From NCBI RefSeq assembly GCF_003957745.1, contig NZ_CP020373.1, positions 744,001 to 808,000 on the forward strand: DNA of 64,000 nt. The letters are read 5' to 3'. Below, piece after piece: positions 42,985 through 50,948 of this stretch. The notes beneath the pieces were generated by a model. The model ran no database searches, was not told the origin of the DNA, and saw only the letters and a list, made by a program, of their open reading frames with translations. The DNA is from Shewanella khirikhana (lineage in GTDB: Bacteria > Pseudomonadota > Gammaproteobacteria > Enterobacterales > Shewanellaceae). Every line of letters starts with the position of its first letter. Positions within the stretch are counted from its first letter, which is position 1. A program made the translations under genes and the position numbers.

Positions 42985-43292
42985 CAGTTACCGCTCCCTT
43001 CGAGACGCTCAAGCCTGGCTGCCAGGGTCTGACACAGGGCTTCAAGCTCGGTAACACGCAGCGTAAGGGCGGTGAGTTCATCGGGCGTTTCGGTTGTTTT
43101 TGCCAGCATCTGTACGGCCTGCAGTCTGGCCTTTTCGTCCTGAGACAGGTTTTTGAACTGCTGCAGCCCTTTTACGATAACAGGCAGTGGCAATGGCGTC
43201 GGCAAATTGGCCTTTATCAGGGCGATGCTGGGCTCCTGGCCCTTTTCTTCCAGCATGCGCGCGGCCGCAAGTACCTGTTCGATTTGACTCAT
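42984..43292 (-). CDS. Conserved small coiled-coil protein coupled to DUF2310 gene
   Basis: 102 residues. The N-terminal half ('IEQVLAAARMLEEKGQEPSIALIKANL') resembles a winged-helix DNA-binding unit of the KfrA-N/replication-region type. The C-terminal third ('ELTALTLRVTELEALCQTLAARLERLEG') is a heptad-patterned coiled coil, probably for dimerisation. No named family can be assigned. First gene of a two-gene operon with the zinc-ribbon gene (one-base overlap), divergent from the DUF3192 lipoprotein. Confidence 0.75.
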   Translation of the reverse strand: MSQIEQVLAAARMLEEKGQEPSIALIKANLPTPLPLPVIVKGLQQFKNLSQDEKARLQAVQMLAKTTETPDELTALTLRVTELEALCQTLAARLERLEGSGN

Positions 43293-43436
43293 AATTGGTG
43301 AAATTCCTCAACCACACTCAGAGGGTGATTTGATAAGTCATTAATATTCAGTTAGTTATGTTTTGGCCTGCTTTTTGCTGTAATCCGGCCTCAATGGCGG
43401 TGATTTTATCACAGCCCTTACTATAAGGAGAAAGGA

Positions 43437-43793
43437 ATGAAAGCGGTTTATTTAAGTGCAGTATTGGCCACGACTCTGGCGCTGGGTGGATGTGTGGTGA
43501 ATGTGAAGGATGGCAACGATGCTTATCAGGATTGGCAGCAAGTTGAGCAGCAAAACCGCGAGCACTTGTCACGTTTGTCGCTGGGGATGGCCAAGGCTGA
43601 TGCACTGACGCTGATGGGCCGTGCCGACTTCCACGAGGCATGGAGTGACAATGGCAAGGAGGTGCAGGTGTTTTACTTCCGTACCAATCGCATTCATGGT
43701 GACGGCACCACTACCAAGGAAGAGTGCACGCCGGTGGTTTTCCACAACGACCGTCTGGTCGGATGGGGCGCTACCGCCCTGGCCAAAGGATAA
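43437..43793 (+). CDS. DUF3192 lipoprotein
   Basis: 118 residues, AAGGAG about nine bases before the ATG. Lipoprotein signal 'MKAVYLSAVLATTLALGGC' (Cys19), so a lipid-anchored periplasmic protein. The mature domain 'LSRLSLGMAKADALTLMGRADFHEAW...VQVFYFRTNRIHGDG...CTPVVFHNDRLVGWG' has the SmpA/OmlA (BamE-like) fold pattern that defines DUF3192. Function unknown. It converges with the DUF2789 gene and the two stops are adjacent, with no gap. Confidence 0.88.
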   Translation: MKAVYLSAVLATTLALGGCVVNVKDGNDAYQDWQQVEQQNREHLSRLSLGMAKADALTLMGRADFHEAWSDNGKEVQVFYFRTNRIHGDGTTTKEECTPVVFHNDRLVGWGATALAKG

Positions 43794-44024
43794 TTACTTC
43801 CTGAGCTGGGTATCCAGGAGGTCGACAAGCTCTGACCAATTGCTGTCGGCTTCCAACGCTTCTTTTAAAAAAGTAGCCTGCGCCGGACTCCAGAAGCTGG
43901 CTTGCCAGATGGTGTCGGCGGCTGCCAGCTGATGTGATGCAATAAACTCGTTGATGGCCTGCTCGGTGTTATCCAGCCCGAGCTGTTCGAATAAATGGCC
44001 TAAATCCACCGGTGTGGTGTCCAT
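43794..44024 (-). CDS. DUF2789 family small protein
   Basis: 76 residues starting MDTTPVDLGHLFEQLGLDNTE, the characteristic N-terminus of DUF2789. All-helical and acidic; cytosolic. Function unknown. Its stop directly abuts that of the DUF3192 gene. The upstream 44025-44214 gap holds the promoters for this gene and for the GNAT gene. Confidence 0.88.
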   Translation of the reverse strand: MDTTPVDLGHLFEQLGLDNTEQAINEFIASHQLAAADTIWQASFWSPAQATFLKEALEADSNWSELVDLLDTQLRK

Positions 44025-44214
44025 GCGTTATCCCCCTGAATTTCCTTTCGTTAGCTGACCAACAGCGACTGATCCACTCTATTCAGTGTTTGTGCTGCCT
44101 GCTGTATTAATCATTGATTGGCGGGGGACAAAAGGCAACTCTGATTAATAATTGCACTTTTTGTGTGGATTGCTACATTGGGTAAGGTTTGATCTGGATC
44201 AAGGAATAACAATA

Positions 44215-44853
44215 ATGGAAAACCAGACTCAGGACAGCTACAAAGCCGTTTATCTTACCGCAGAAGACCTGCGGGTAGCGGCGTCCATTCTCTACAACGC
44301 CTACCACGATGACCCCTTTTTTATGCAGGCGCTCGGACACGAAGACAAGGTGTCTTACGAGCAGAAATTGCGTGCCGCAATCCGTGAAGAACTGAACGAG
44401 CTGTGGCAACAGGAACAGACTTTGGTGGGATGGTTCGATGAAGAACGTCTTATCGGTGTGGCCTGTGTGGTTAAACAGCAAGTGGGCCTTGGCGAAGCCA
44501 AAAACTGGCACTGGCGGCTGAAAATGCTGCTGGGAACCGGCTGGCAGTCCACCCAGATGATGCTGAAAAAAGAAGCCAGTATTGTGGAGCATTTGCCGGG
44601 CAAAGCCTGCGGCATTTTACAGTTTATCGCACTGGCTCCCAGCGAGCAGGGCAAAGGCCATGGCGCACAACTGCTGCGAGCGGTGCAGTCCTGGTGTGAC
44701 GATCAACCTGAGCTTGATGGAATTGGTGTGTTTGTCAGCCAGGATGCGCATCAGCATCTCTTCGTCAGTCAGGGATTCGAAAGCCTGGGCCCTCTCAGCC
44801 TTGGAAAGGTTGACGGAGAGCTGCTGTTTTACCGCAGGCAACACTATGCCTGA
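44215..44853 (+). CDS. GNAT family N-acetyltransferase
   Basis: 212 residues from ATG 44215 (AAGGA about nine bases upstream); a longer frame from 44152 has no support. The acetyl-CoA site is 'LQFIALAPSEQGKGHGAQLLRAVQSW' (about 135-160, with Q/RxxGxG/A as QGKGHG). A C-terminal 'LFVSQGFESLGPLSLGKVDGELLFYRR' completes the fold. Length and the N-terminal helix pair 'ILYNAYHDDPFFMQALG' match a group of uncharacterised acetyltransferases. It overlaps the Mpo1-like gene by eight bases. Confidence 0.88.
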   Translation: MENQTQDSYKAVYLTAEDLRVAASILYNAYHDDPFFMQALGHEDKVSYEQKLRAAIREELNELWQQEQTLVGWFDEERLIGVACVVKQQVGLGEAKNWHWRLKMLLGTGWQSTQMMLKKEASIVEHLPGKACGILQFIALAPSEQGKGHGAQLLRAVQSWCDDQPELDGIGVFVSQDAHQHLFVSQGFESLGPLSLGKVDGELLFYRRQHYA

Positions 44854-45148
44854 GCGATTTAAATCGTTTCGGGAGTTTTATCCCTATTATTTGAGCGAAC
44901 ACGCAGATCCCCGTTGCCGGGCGTTGCATTATCTGGGGTCTTCGCTGGTGCTGGCGACGCTCGGGTATTTGCTCATCAGCGGTAACTGGGGACTGTGGTG
45001 GATGCTGCCCCTGATTGGCTACGGTTTTGCCTGGGTTGGCCACTTTGTTTTTGAGAAGAATCGCCCAGCTACCTTCCGATATCCCTGGTACAGTTTTTTG
45101 GGCGATTGGCTGATGTGGTGGCAGTTTATCACCGCCAAAAGGCGGTAA
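44846..45148 (+). CDS. Mpo1/DUF962-like membrane protein
   Basis: 100 residues. 'MPERFKSFREFYPYYLSEHADPRCRALHYLGSSL' contains the family's H..P..R..H..G signature (His19, His28). Two or three hydrophobic segments follow ('LVLATLGYLLISG', 'GLWWMLPLIGYGFAWVGHFVFE'), and then 'NRPATFRYPWYSFLGDWLMWW'. In yeast Mpo1 is an Fe-dependent dioxygenase for alpha-oxidation of 2-hydroxy fatty acids, using conserved His. The bacterial versions are uncharacterised; a fatty-acid role would fit the lipid metabolism here but is inference. Translationally coupled to the GNAT gene. Confidence 0.85.
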   Translation: MPERFKSFREFYPYYLSEHADPRCRALHYLGSSLVLATLGYLLISGNWGLWWMLPLIGYGFAWVGHFVFEKNRPATFRYPWYSFLGDWLMWWQFITAKRR

Positions 45149-45166
45149 GATTTTACCGGTTACCGT

Positions 45167-45214
45167 TTGTCCTACAGTGCGTGTGAGATATATCTCACAC
45201 GCACTGTAGGACAA
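45167..45214. promoter_or_regulatory. UvrY/GacA-type box inside a perfect 48-bp palindrome
   Basis: GTGTGAGATATATCTCACAC (45181-45200) is a textbook UvrY (GacA) upstream activating box. The symmetry extends without a mismatch to both sides: TTGTCCTACAGTGC (45167-45180) mirrors GCACTGTAGGACAA (45201-45214). It lies 173 bp before the predicted start of the first CsrB-like RNA, and just after the Mpo1-like gene. The outer arms exceed what a dimeric response regulator needs. Confidence 0.85.
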
Positions 45215-45372
45215 CATGAAAAGATAACGGGTGTTCGCTCTGCATCAAAGTGTAAAAGTGTAATTAAATCAAATTCATTCCTGAATTTCCTTCCTCAATC
45301 GACCTCGTGCTTACAAACAGAAATATTCTGTAATACCTCTAAAGTAGTCCTCCTTTGGTAAACTGTATTTGC

Positions 45373-45810
45373 AGTCGAGGGAAAGACGGCAAAGATGACA
45401 AGGATGGTCAGTTTTTCGGGAGCCAGTGACGGCTCCGCTTCCCGGCAGGACGTTCGGGAGATCAAGGCTGATAGGACAAGGCAAGATGCCTTAGTCAGGA
45501 TGACATCAGGGACGGCACAGGACAGGTTCAGGATGAACATCTACCGATAACGGACGTATCGGTACAGGGAGTCAGTAACGCAGGGATCAGCTTGCAGGAT
45601 GCGATTCAGGAAAGGGCTCATGGATGCAGCCGGTTCGGCACAATGGAGTGGCCGGTCAAAGGATTGAGTACGCAAGTACAGGGACAAGATGCTGGAAGCC
45701 AGGAGATGCTGGACGCATACAGACGCAAGGATGGTGCAGGGAGCACAAATTAGCGGGATGGCTAACAAGGTAAAAATGGGGCGCGCCTTAAGAGACGCGC
45801 CCTTTTTCTT
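45373..45810 (+). ncRNA. csrB: CsrB-family CsrA-sequestering RNA, copy 1
   Basis: About 430 nt without any plausible reading frame, containing more than 20 GGA motifs. Many occur as CAGGATG, AAGGATGG, CAGGGA or CAGGAC in small hairpin loops, as in CsrB/RsmB RNAs that titrate the translation regulator CsrA. It ends in a strong terminator: GGGCGCG...CGCGCCC (45778-45802) followed by T-rich sequence to 45812. The predicted 5' end (GTCGAGGGAAAGACGGCAAAG) is homologous to that of the second copy at 46515, with a GTAAACT -10-like element just upstream. BarA-UvrY activation is expected from the box at 45181-45200. Exact ends are estimated. Confidence 0.9.
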
Positions 45811-46325
45811 TTCTGTGATGTTCAAACTTCCTACGCTGTAACGGCCGTTGATTGGCATAGTGTGATGTCGGCTCTATCTGCCTTGTCTTAACCTCCTGGG
45901 CTCATCAGTACAAAGACACCCGCGCTTTGCTGCCTAGGGTTTCCAAATTGCTAAAGCACAGAAGTACAGAAGCTCCAAAACTCCACAGCGCCAAAGCGCC
46001 AAAGCAAAAAGCCCGGGGTCTGCCCATGTCTGAATTTCTCTCCTGGGTTGTTTACATCGCGCATGAGAGTGTATCGGTGATATCGACAAAGCTGTACGAG
46101 TACAGCCGGTCACAGGCACATAAGCACTGGACTAAAGCGGGCAAATCCTTGGGTAAACAGGGGGAGTGCAGACTGAGGAGTCAAGCTGTTGCAAACTTGA
46201 TACTTCGTACGGTTAACGCCTAAGAACTTTGAAGGCTGCAAGTTGCCAAAGGAGCGGGCTTTCGCTGGGATTAACGGCGAATTTGCCGACGAGATTCGAG
46301 AGCCTGTCAGCTTTGCTACAACCCG

Positions 46326-46343
46326 TGTGAGACATTTCTCACA
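46326..46343. promoter_or_regulatory. UvrY/GacA-type box for second CsrB RNA
   Basis: TGTGAGACATTTCTCACA, an imperfect 18-bp palindrome (TGTGAGA-N4-TCTCACA) of the UvrY class. Its distance to the predicted 5' end of the second RNA (172 bp) equals that of the first box to its RNA (173 bp). A further half-site-like GTAAGACA follows at 46350-46357. Confidence 0.85.
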
Positions 46344-46514
46344 TCTTGCGTAAGACATAGGGATTAACCTTTGCTCTACATCTCGTCCGAGTAGGTTATA
46401 TCCATTTATATACAACAACTTATGGTTGAATGTGTCGTGGATTACATTGGCAGATGTAAATTCAGTGTGATTTTTGAGCAACAAGGTTTCGGCACTTACC
46501 GTAGAATTCAAATT

Positions 46515-46968
46515 GTCGAAGGACAGACAACGGCAAAGGATGCTGAGTCAGGATGACGACAGGACTCCTCCACGGAAAGGGGGAACTGGTACAGGAAGTA
46601 TCAGCCAGGGAAGATTATCACAGGATGTGCCGACAGGATGTGCCGACAGGATGTCGGAGCAGCGGCAAAGGAAGCCAGAACTCTCCAGGAAGGAAAGTTT
46701 ACGTGCCCCGGATGGCGCAAGACATGGATTGTTGAGTATGGATACTCATCAGGGATGAATGAAGGACACGCTCACGGATGGAGCAGGCTCGGTCAAGGGA
46801 TAACCGGGTGAGAAGGAAAGTACGCAAGTACAGGGACAAGCAAGGGAAAGACAAGGACGACGCAGGACGCGACTCATACGCATGGATGGTGCAGGGAGCA
46901 CAACAATAGCTGGATGGCTTAACAGAGAAACAGATGGGTGCGGTTCGAAAGAGCCGCACCCTTTCTTA
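46515..46968 (+). ncRNA. csrC: CsrB-family CsrA-sequestering RNA, copy 2 (CsrC-like)
   Basis: About 450 nt, more than 25 GGA motifs, no reading frame of note. The 5' end GTCGAAGGACAGACAACGGC aligns with copy 1, and the 3' part shares blocks with it (GTACGCAAGTACAGGGACAAG; ATGGATGGTGCAGGGAGCAC; GATGGCTAACA). Around 46619-46655 the unit ACAGGATGTGCCG is repeated in tandem. It ends in terminator GGGTGCGG (46936-46943) / CCGCACCC (46954-46961) plus T-tract. The partner of copy 1, likely arisen by duplication. Whether it is called csrB2 or csrC is convention. Between the two RNAs (45813-46325) I see no supported gene. Confidence 0.88.
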
Positions 46969-46977
46969 TTTCTGCGC

Positions 46978-47159
46978 CTTATCTGTTATGCGTCGCTGCC
47001 AGTGCATGGATGTTGTGGTACCAAAGCCGCTTGGTCTGCAGTGAATTTCTGCCGGCAATTTGTCGGTACTTATCTGTTATACGTCGCTGCCAGTGCATGG
47101 ATGTTGTGGTGCTAAAGCTGCTTGGTCTGCAGTGAATTTCTGCCCGTGAGTTGTCGGCA
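46978..47159. repeat. 91-bp tandem duplication
   Basis: Two direct copies of a 91-bp unit (46978-47068 and 47069-47159) beginning CTTATCTGTTATGCGTCGCT; the first eight bases recur at 47160. Copies differ at a handful of sites. It starts right behind the terminator of the second CsrB RNA. No coding potential; no function seen. Confidence 0.9.
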
Positions 47160-47246
47160 CTTATCTGCTTATAAGTTTGCTACTACTCCGTGCCTGGGAG
47201 CAGCTCCTAAGCCTCACTATGTGTAGTAGATAAGGACTGTAGATAC

Positions 47247-47270
47247 AAAAAAGCGGGCCTGAGCCCGCTT
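47247..47270 (-). terminator. Terminator for the DUF3549-DUF3301 operon
   Basis: AAGCGGGC / GCCCGCTT (47251-47258 / 47263-47270); on the minus strand it is followed by a T-run. Confidence 0.85.
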
Positions 47271-47277
47271 GATGTTG

Positions 47278-47667
47278 TTATCGGCAGCTGCCGGAATTGC
47301 AACTGCTCTTCGAGCCACAGCCGCCGCCAAGTGATCCCCTCGCCGTAGGAGCCTCATGCCACTCGGGCTCAGGAAAAATAGGCCATTCAATCTTTTGGAT
47401 CTTTTTACCCAGCATCTGAATATGACCAGGGTATTGATTGATTCCGTCGGTTGAAAACTCAAACAGGTATGTTGCCTTCCAGCCAATACCTGTGCTGGCA
47501 CCCAGCGTGGGCCTGGCACTCAGTTGTGCCACCGCCAGCAGCTGCACCTTTTGGCGTTTGCACTCCTTTTCTGCAAACAATCTGGCCAGCTCAGCCATTT
47601 GCCGTAGCTGCCAGAAAAAAGCCGCCACCAGGGCAACACCAAGAAGTAAAAGCAAATCTGTCATCAT
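47278..47667 (-). CDS. DUF3301 membrane-anchored protein
   Basis: 129 residues (start ATG 47667; a second ATG at 47664). The N-terminal hydrophobic segment 'DLLLLLGVALVAAFFWQL' is a single transmembrane anchor, followed by 'RQMAELARLFAEKECKRQKVQLLAVAQLS', the DUF3301 hallmark. The C-terminus is Gly/Ser/Cys-rich ('GGGCGSKSSCNSGSCR') with four Cys that could bind metal or form disulphides. Function unknown. Start overlaps the stop of the DUF3549 gene (ATGA), so the two are coupled. Confidence 0.87.
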   Translation of the reverse strand: MMTDLLLLLGVALVAAFFWQLRQMAELARLFAEKECKRQKVQLLAVAQLSARPTLGASTGIGWKATYLFEFSTDGINQYPGHIQMLGKKIQKIEWPIFPEPEWHEAPTARGSLGGGCGSKSSCNSGSCR

Positions 47668-48677
47668 GATTTGGTCGCCTTGAACAGTCCACCGATAGCC
47701 CGGGACAGGGCATCGCTGCGATTGGGGTCCCGAATGGCCGTCAGCATCGCAGTGCGCAGCGCCGGGATAGCCACAATATCAGCAAAGACTTGATTGAAAA
47801 AGTCTTGTTGTGTCAGAGCCAGGGCTTCAAGGAAGGTTTTGCGACAGTTGTCATCCCGCAGCGCCAGCCAGTTGCGACCGGCAATGCACACCAGCACTTC
47901 TTCAGTGAGCAGTTTTTTGGCTGCCAGCAGTGTCACGGCTTGAATCGATGCATCAGCTTGGCTGCCAAGGGCGCGCAGGAAAAAAATCTGCCGTGCATCT
48001 CTATGCTCTGCCAACCCCTCCAGCAGTGCCTCAGTCACCGCCTCCGGGATCAGCACATGTTCCAGACACTGACACAGGGCGATTTGCACTTCGGCAGGAG
48101 CCCCCTTCAGTGAGCGGACTACCATCGTCTCGTGATCGAGTTCAGACAGCCTGACACTGATATCAGCAAGCCCCTGAAAGCCTACATTTGGCCAGTGCTC
48201 AGCGGGCAGTTGGCCGCTTAAATATTGTGCCGCAAACTCATACTGCGCCGAGGCCGGGCGGCCCAGATGCCGACGCACTAAGGCGTTAAATACCGCCAGC
48301 TTTTCCTGGGTGGGCTTGAAGCTGAAAGGATGGTTGGCCATCTTCTGCTGCTCTTCCTCACTCAGGGTACGGGTCAAATCCTGACCAAGCGCTTCCAAAA
48401 TCATTCGAATAAACTGACTGCGCGGTGCTGGGCTCAACAGGCCGCGCTCGTCCAGAGGCAAGCTGATAAACCAGACAAAATGCTGCTCGCTGGCATCCCA
48501 GAATACCAGGGCCATCTTGGCATGACCTTGAATGGGGTAAGGGTAGGGTGCTTGTAAGGCTTCAATTTGGGCAAAAGCCATGGCATCAATATGCTGAACC
48601 CGGCGGCCAAGGTCGTAAACCTGGAACTGCGTTTTGGCGGTAGAAAGAAACTGACTGATGCTGGTGATTTCTGCCAT
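47664..48677 (-). CDS. DUF3549 family protein
   Basis: 337 residues from ATG 48677 (MAEITSISQFLSTAKTQFQVYDLGRRV). The upstream extension to 48770 is not supported by the family N-terminus. The opening 'FQVYDLGRRVQHID...FAQIE', 'YPYPIQGHAKMALVFW' and 'FVWFISLPLDERGLL' blocks define DUF3549. The C-terminal part is helical repeat-like. Cytosolic; function unknown. Always found next to DUF3301 in this group to my knowledge. Confidence 0.87.
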   Translation of the reverse strand: MAEITSISQFLSTAKTQFQVYDLGRRVQHIDAMAFAQIEALQAPYPYPIQGHAKMALVFWDASEQHFVWFISLPLDERGLLSPAPRSQFIRMILEALGQDLTRTLSEEEQQKMANHPFSFKPTQEKLAVFNALVRRHLGRPASAQYEFAAQYLSGQLPAEHWPNVGFQGLADISVRLSELDHETMVVRSLKGAPAEVQIALCQCLEHVLIPEAVTEALLEGLAEHRDARQIFFLRALGSQADASIQAVTLLAAKKLLTEEVLVCIAGRNWLALRDDNCRKTFLEALALTQQDFFNQVFADIVAIPALRTAMLTAIRDPNRSDALSRAIGGLFKATKS

Positions 48678-48797
48678 GAGACTGCGGCCCTTGCTGTATG
48701 TTGCGCCGGTTGACGGAGAGTAAATTCGCAAAGGCGCCATTATAGGGATAAGCAGCTCAAGATGGTACACTTGCCGTTTTCATTGTGGTTTGCCCTT

Positions 48798-49112
48798 ATG
48801 CCTTATACGTCTGTTTTGTTGTTGCTGAATGAGCTTGAGCATGCTTTGCACCGGGCGGGGCTGTGGCACTCGGAAGCGCCTGAGCCACAAGCCCTGGCAA
48901 GCACAGCACCTTTTTGCTGCGACACCATGAGCTTTGATGCCTGGTTGCAGTTTATTTTTTTGCCCAGATTCACCGCGCTGGTTGAAAGCGGCCAGCCACT
49001 GCCAGCCATGGCACTGGCGCCAATGGCTGAACATGTATGGGGCCAGCAGATTGAATTTGCTGAGTTAATTTCTGTAATTACCCGATTGGATGACGCCGTC
49101 AATGCAGCATGA
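48798..49112 (+). CDS. yqcC: YqcC family protein
   Basis: 104 residues from ATG 48798 (MPYTSVLLLLNELEHALHRAGLW). The pattern 'FCCDTMSFDAWLQFIFLPRFTALVESGQPLPA' is that of YqcC, a small all-helical protein of unknown role conserved beside truC. It overlaps truC by 11-23 bases, depending on the truC start. Divergent from DUF3549; the 120-bp gap holds both promoters. Confidence 0.92.
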   Translation: MPYTSVLLLLNELEHALHRAGLWHSEAPEPQALASTAPFCCDTMSFDAWLQFIFLPRFTALVESGQPLPAMALAPMAEHVWGQQIEFAELISVITRLDDAVNAA

Positions 49113-49911
49113 TGTTCCACCCGGTAGCGCCGAGCTTGCCTTTGCTGATATCGCCCCCGAGATTGAAATCCTATACGAAGATGAGGCGCTGGTGGCTATC
49201 CACAAGCCTGCGGGCTTACTGGTGCATCGCACCTATCTTGCCCGTAAGGAGCATTGGTTTGCGATGCAGCTGACCCGGGATAAAGTGGGTTGCCATGTGT
49301 TTCCGGTGCATCGTCTCGACCGTCCAACCTCTGGCGTGCTGCTGTTTGGCAAGTCCAGCGCTGTGGCAAATCACCTCTGTGGTCAGTTCGCCAGCCACAG
49401 TATTCGCAAGCACTATCTGGCGCTGGTGCGTGGCAATATGCATGAAGCCGGACTGCTGGATTACCCGCTTAAAGAGGAACTGGATGAGCTGGCCGATAAA
49501 GATGTCGACCCTGACAAACCGGCCCAGGATGCCATCACCGCCTACCGGCCGCTGCTGAACAGTGAAATCCCTTACTCATCGGGGCGTTACCCGAGTAGCC
49601 GTTTTGCCTTGATGCACCTTGAGCCCCAAACCGGGCGCAAGCATCAGTTAAGACGCCATATGGCGCATCTGCGTCATCCCATTGTGGGCGACACCACCCA
49701 CGGTGATGGCAAACAAAACCGCTTCTTCAGGGAGCATTTTGGAGTAAACCGGCTGTGGTTGATTGCCAAGCGGCTGGAAATTACTCATCCACTGACAGGA
49801 CTGCCGTTGGCAATAGAAACGGAACTCGAGCCCGAGTGGCTCAGCATTTTTGAGGGGCTTGGCTGGGATGAGGCAAGTCTGTCACCGGACTCACCTTTGA
49901 TTATTGCGTAA
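49090..49911 (+). CDS. truC: tRNA pseudouridine(65) synthase TruC
   Basis: 273 residues from ATG 49090; ATG 49102 is an alternative, and E. coli TruC begins near 'EIEILYEDE'. RluA-type pseudouridine synthase acting on U65 of tRNA. The catalytic Asp is in 'PVHRLDRPTSGVLLFGKSS'. 'VAIHKPAGLLVHR' opens the fold and 'LEPQTGRKHQLRRHMAHLRHPIVGDTTHGDGK' is the second family signature. Conserved neighbours yqcC upstream and a flavodoxin downstream match the E. coli yqcC-truC-yqcA order. Confidence 0.95.
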   Translation: MTPSMQHDVPPGSAELAFADIAPEIEILYEDEALVAIHKPAGLLVHRTYLARKEHWFAMQLTRDKVGCHVFPVHRLDRPTSGVLLFGKSSAVANHLCGQFASHSIRKHYLALVRGNMHEAGLLDYPLKEELDELADKDVDPDKPAQDAITAYRPLLNSEIPYSSGRYPSSRFALMHLEPQTGRKHQLRRHMAHLRHPIVGDTTHGDGKQNRFFREHFGVNRLWLIAKRLEITHPLTGLPLAIETELEPEWLSIFEGLGWDEASLSPDSPLIIA

Positions 49912-50335
49912 CTGCCGGATTCTTTCGTAACCGCCTGATTCTTTCGTAACTGCCTGACTATGCGGACTATGCGATTTTGGCTGGGATCAGCCCTGATTTT
50001 TTATCCGGGCTTTCAGTTCGGCCAGGCTGACAAAACCGGCTACCTGAGTATGGGGCATATCGGGCCACAGCCGCTGGCTTTGAAAATATTGGCCTCGCCT
50101 GTGTTTACAGGCCCTGTGTTGCTTTTTGCGGCAGCTTGGTTGCATGGCGTTATTTCCCGTAGCACGGCTCCCCGTCCCTGGTGTTCGCCGCTCTCAGCAT
50201 CCTTTTCTGCCCCAATGACTTGCCGCGGCAGGTCTGCACGGGGAGTGAAAGCAGAACTCGGTCTCAAGGTACCACGAAAGCTGCTAAAGTGACCAGTAAT
50301 AGTCCGGTAAAAAGTGCGGTTTATTTGTGACATTA
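49912..50335. other. Intergenic region with short direct repeats
   Basis: The unit GATTCTTTCGTAAC(C/T)GCCTG occurs in direct copies (49918-49957), next to a third partial copy. A 110-residue frame at 49960-50292 has a hydrophobic start but no good ribosome-binding site or recognisable family, so it is not called as a gene. Confidence 0.5.
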
Positions 50336-50359
50336 GTTGCCCCCGGCAGGGGCAACTTT
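50336..50359 (+). terminator. Rho-independent terminator
   Basis: GTTGCCCC (50336-50343) / GGGGCAAC (50349-50356) then TTT. Short T-tract; probably ends readthrough before the flavodoxin gene. Confidence 0.6.
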
Positions 50360-50486
50360 GCGACAACGGTTGGTGAGCTGCCGTCAGTTCACTGGGGCGA
50401 AAAGTCTTGCATGGCTTATGCCTGATCCCCTATGTTGAGCGCCATATGATTGAAAAATGTAAAATAAGCGCGGAGGGAGTCTTCGG

Positions 50487-50948
50487 ATGAAGCATGTGGA
50501 TCTGGTTTTTGGTACTGTTTACGGCAGCGCCCAGTTTGTGGCCGAAACGCTCGCAGATGAATTAACAGCGCTCGGCTACCAGCCGCGGCTGTGGCAGGCC
50601 CACGAGTTATCTGCATTCACCCCTGAAGCCGGTTTGTTGATTGTTGTGTCGTCCACCACCGGCAGCGGCGATTTGCCCGATGATATCCAGCCCTGGTATT
50701 TCCGCCTCAAGTCGCAGGCGCCTTACCTTCCTTCGCTCAATTACAGCGTGATAGGTCTGGGTGATTCCAGCTATACCGATTTTTGCGGTGCCGGTGAAAA
50801 GCTCAACGAACTCTTTGCCGAACTCGGCGCCAGGGCTGTATTGCCGCTGCTGCGTATCGATGCAATGGAAACCATGGAACCGGAGACAGAGGCCAAAACA
50901 TGGCTGTCGCAGTGGCATCAGCAGGTTCAGAGCGGCCAGGCCGCTTAA
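50487..50948 (+). CDS. Flavodoxin (YqcA/MioC type)
   Basis: 153 residues, GGAGGGAG about nine bases before the ATG. FMN phosphate loop 'GTVYGSAQFVAETLADEL' (9-26), 'SSTTGSGDLPDD' (about 55-66) and 'VIGLGDSSYTDFCGAGEKLNELF' (88-110) give the short-chain flavodoxin set. Soluble electron carrier; partner unknown. The position after truC matches E. coli yqcA. The PTS gene start lies 49 bases inside this gene, in another frame. Confidence 0.93.
   Translation: MKHVDLVFGTVYGSAQFVAETLADELTALGYQPRLWQAHELSAFTPEAGLLIVVSSTTGSGDLPDDIQPWYFRLKSQAPYLPSLNYSVIGLGDSSYTDFCGAGEKLNELFAELGARAVLPLLRIDAMETMEPETEAKTWLSQWHQQVQSGQAA

Noticed and set aside
46026..46223. Small reading frame between the two CsrB RNAs (starting MSEFLSWVVYIAHESV)
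   Set aside because: No family, weak start, lies in a region whose other features are regulatory RNA; codon pattern not convincing.
45373..46968. Many short repeated CAGGATG-type motifs as CRISPR or minisatellite
   Set aside because: Motif spacing is irregular and motifs sit in hairpin loops with a terminator behind; this is the CsrB pattern.
49960..50292. 110-residue frame with hydrophobic N-terminus after truC
   Set aside because: No ribosome-binding site, no homologous pattern, ends in low-complexity Arg/Ser/Pro sequence; the terminator and direct repeats explain the region better.
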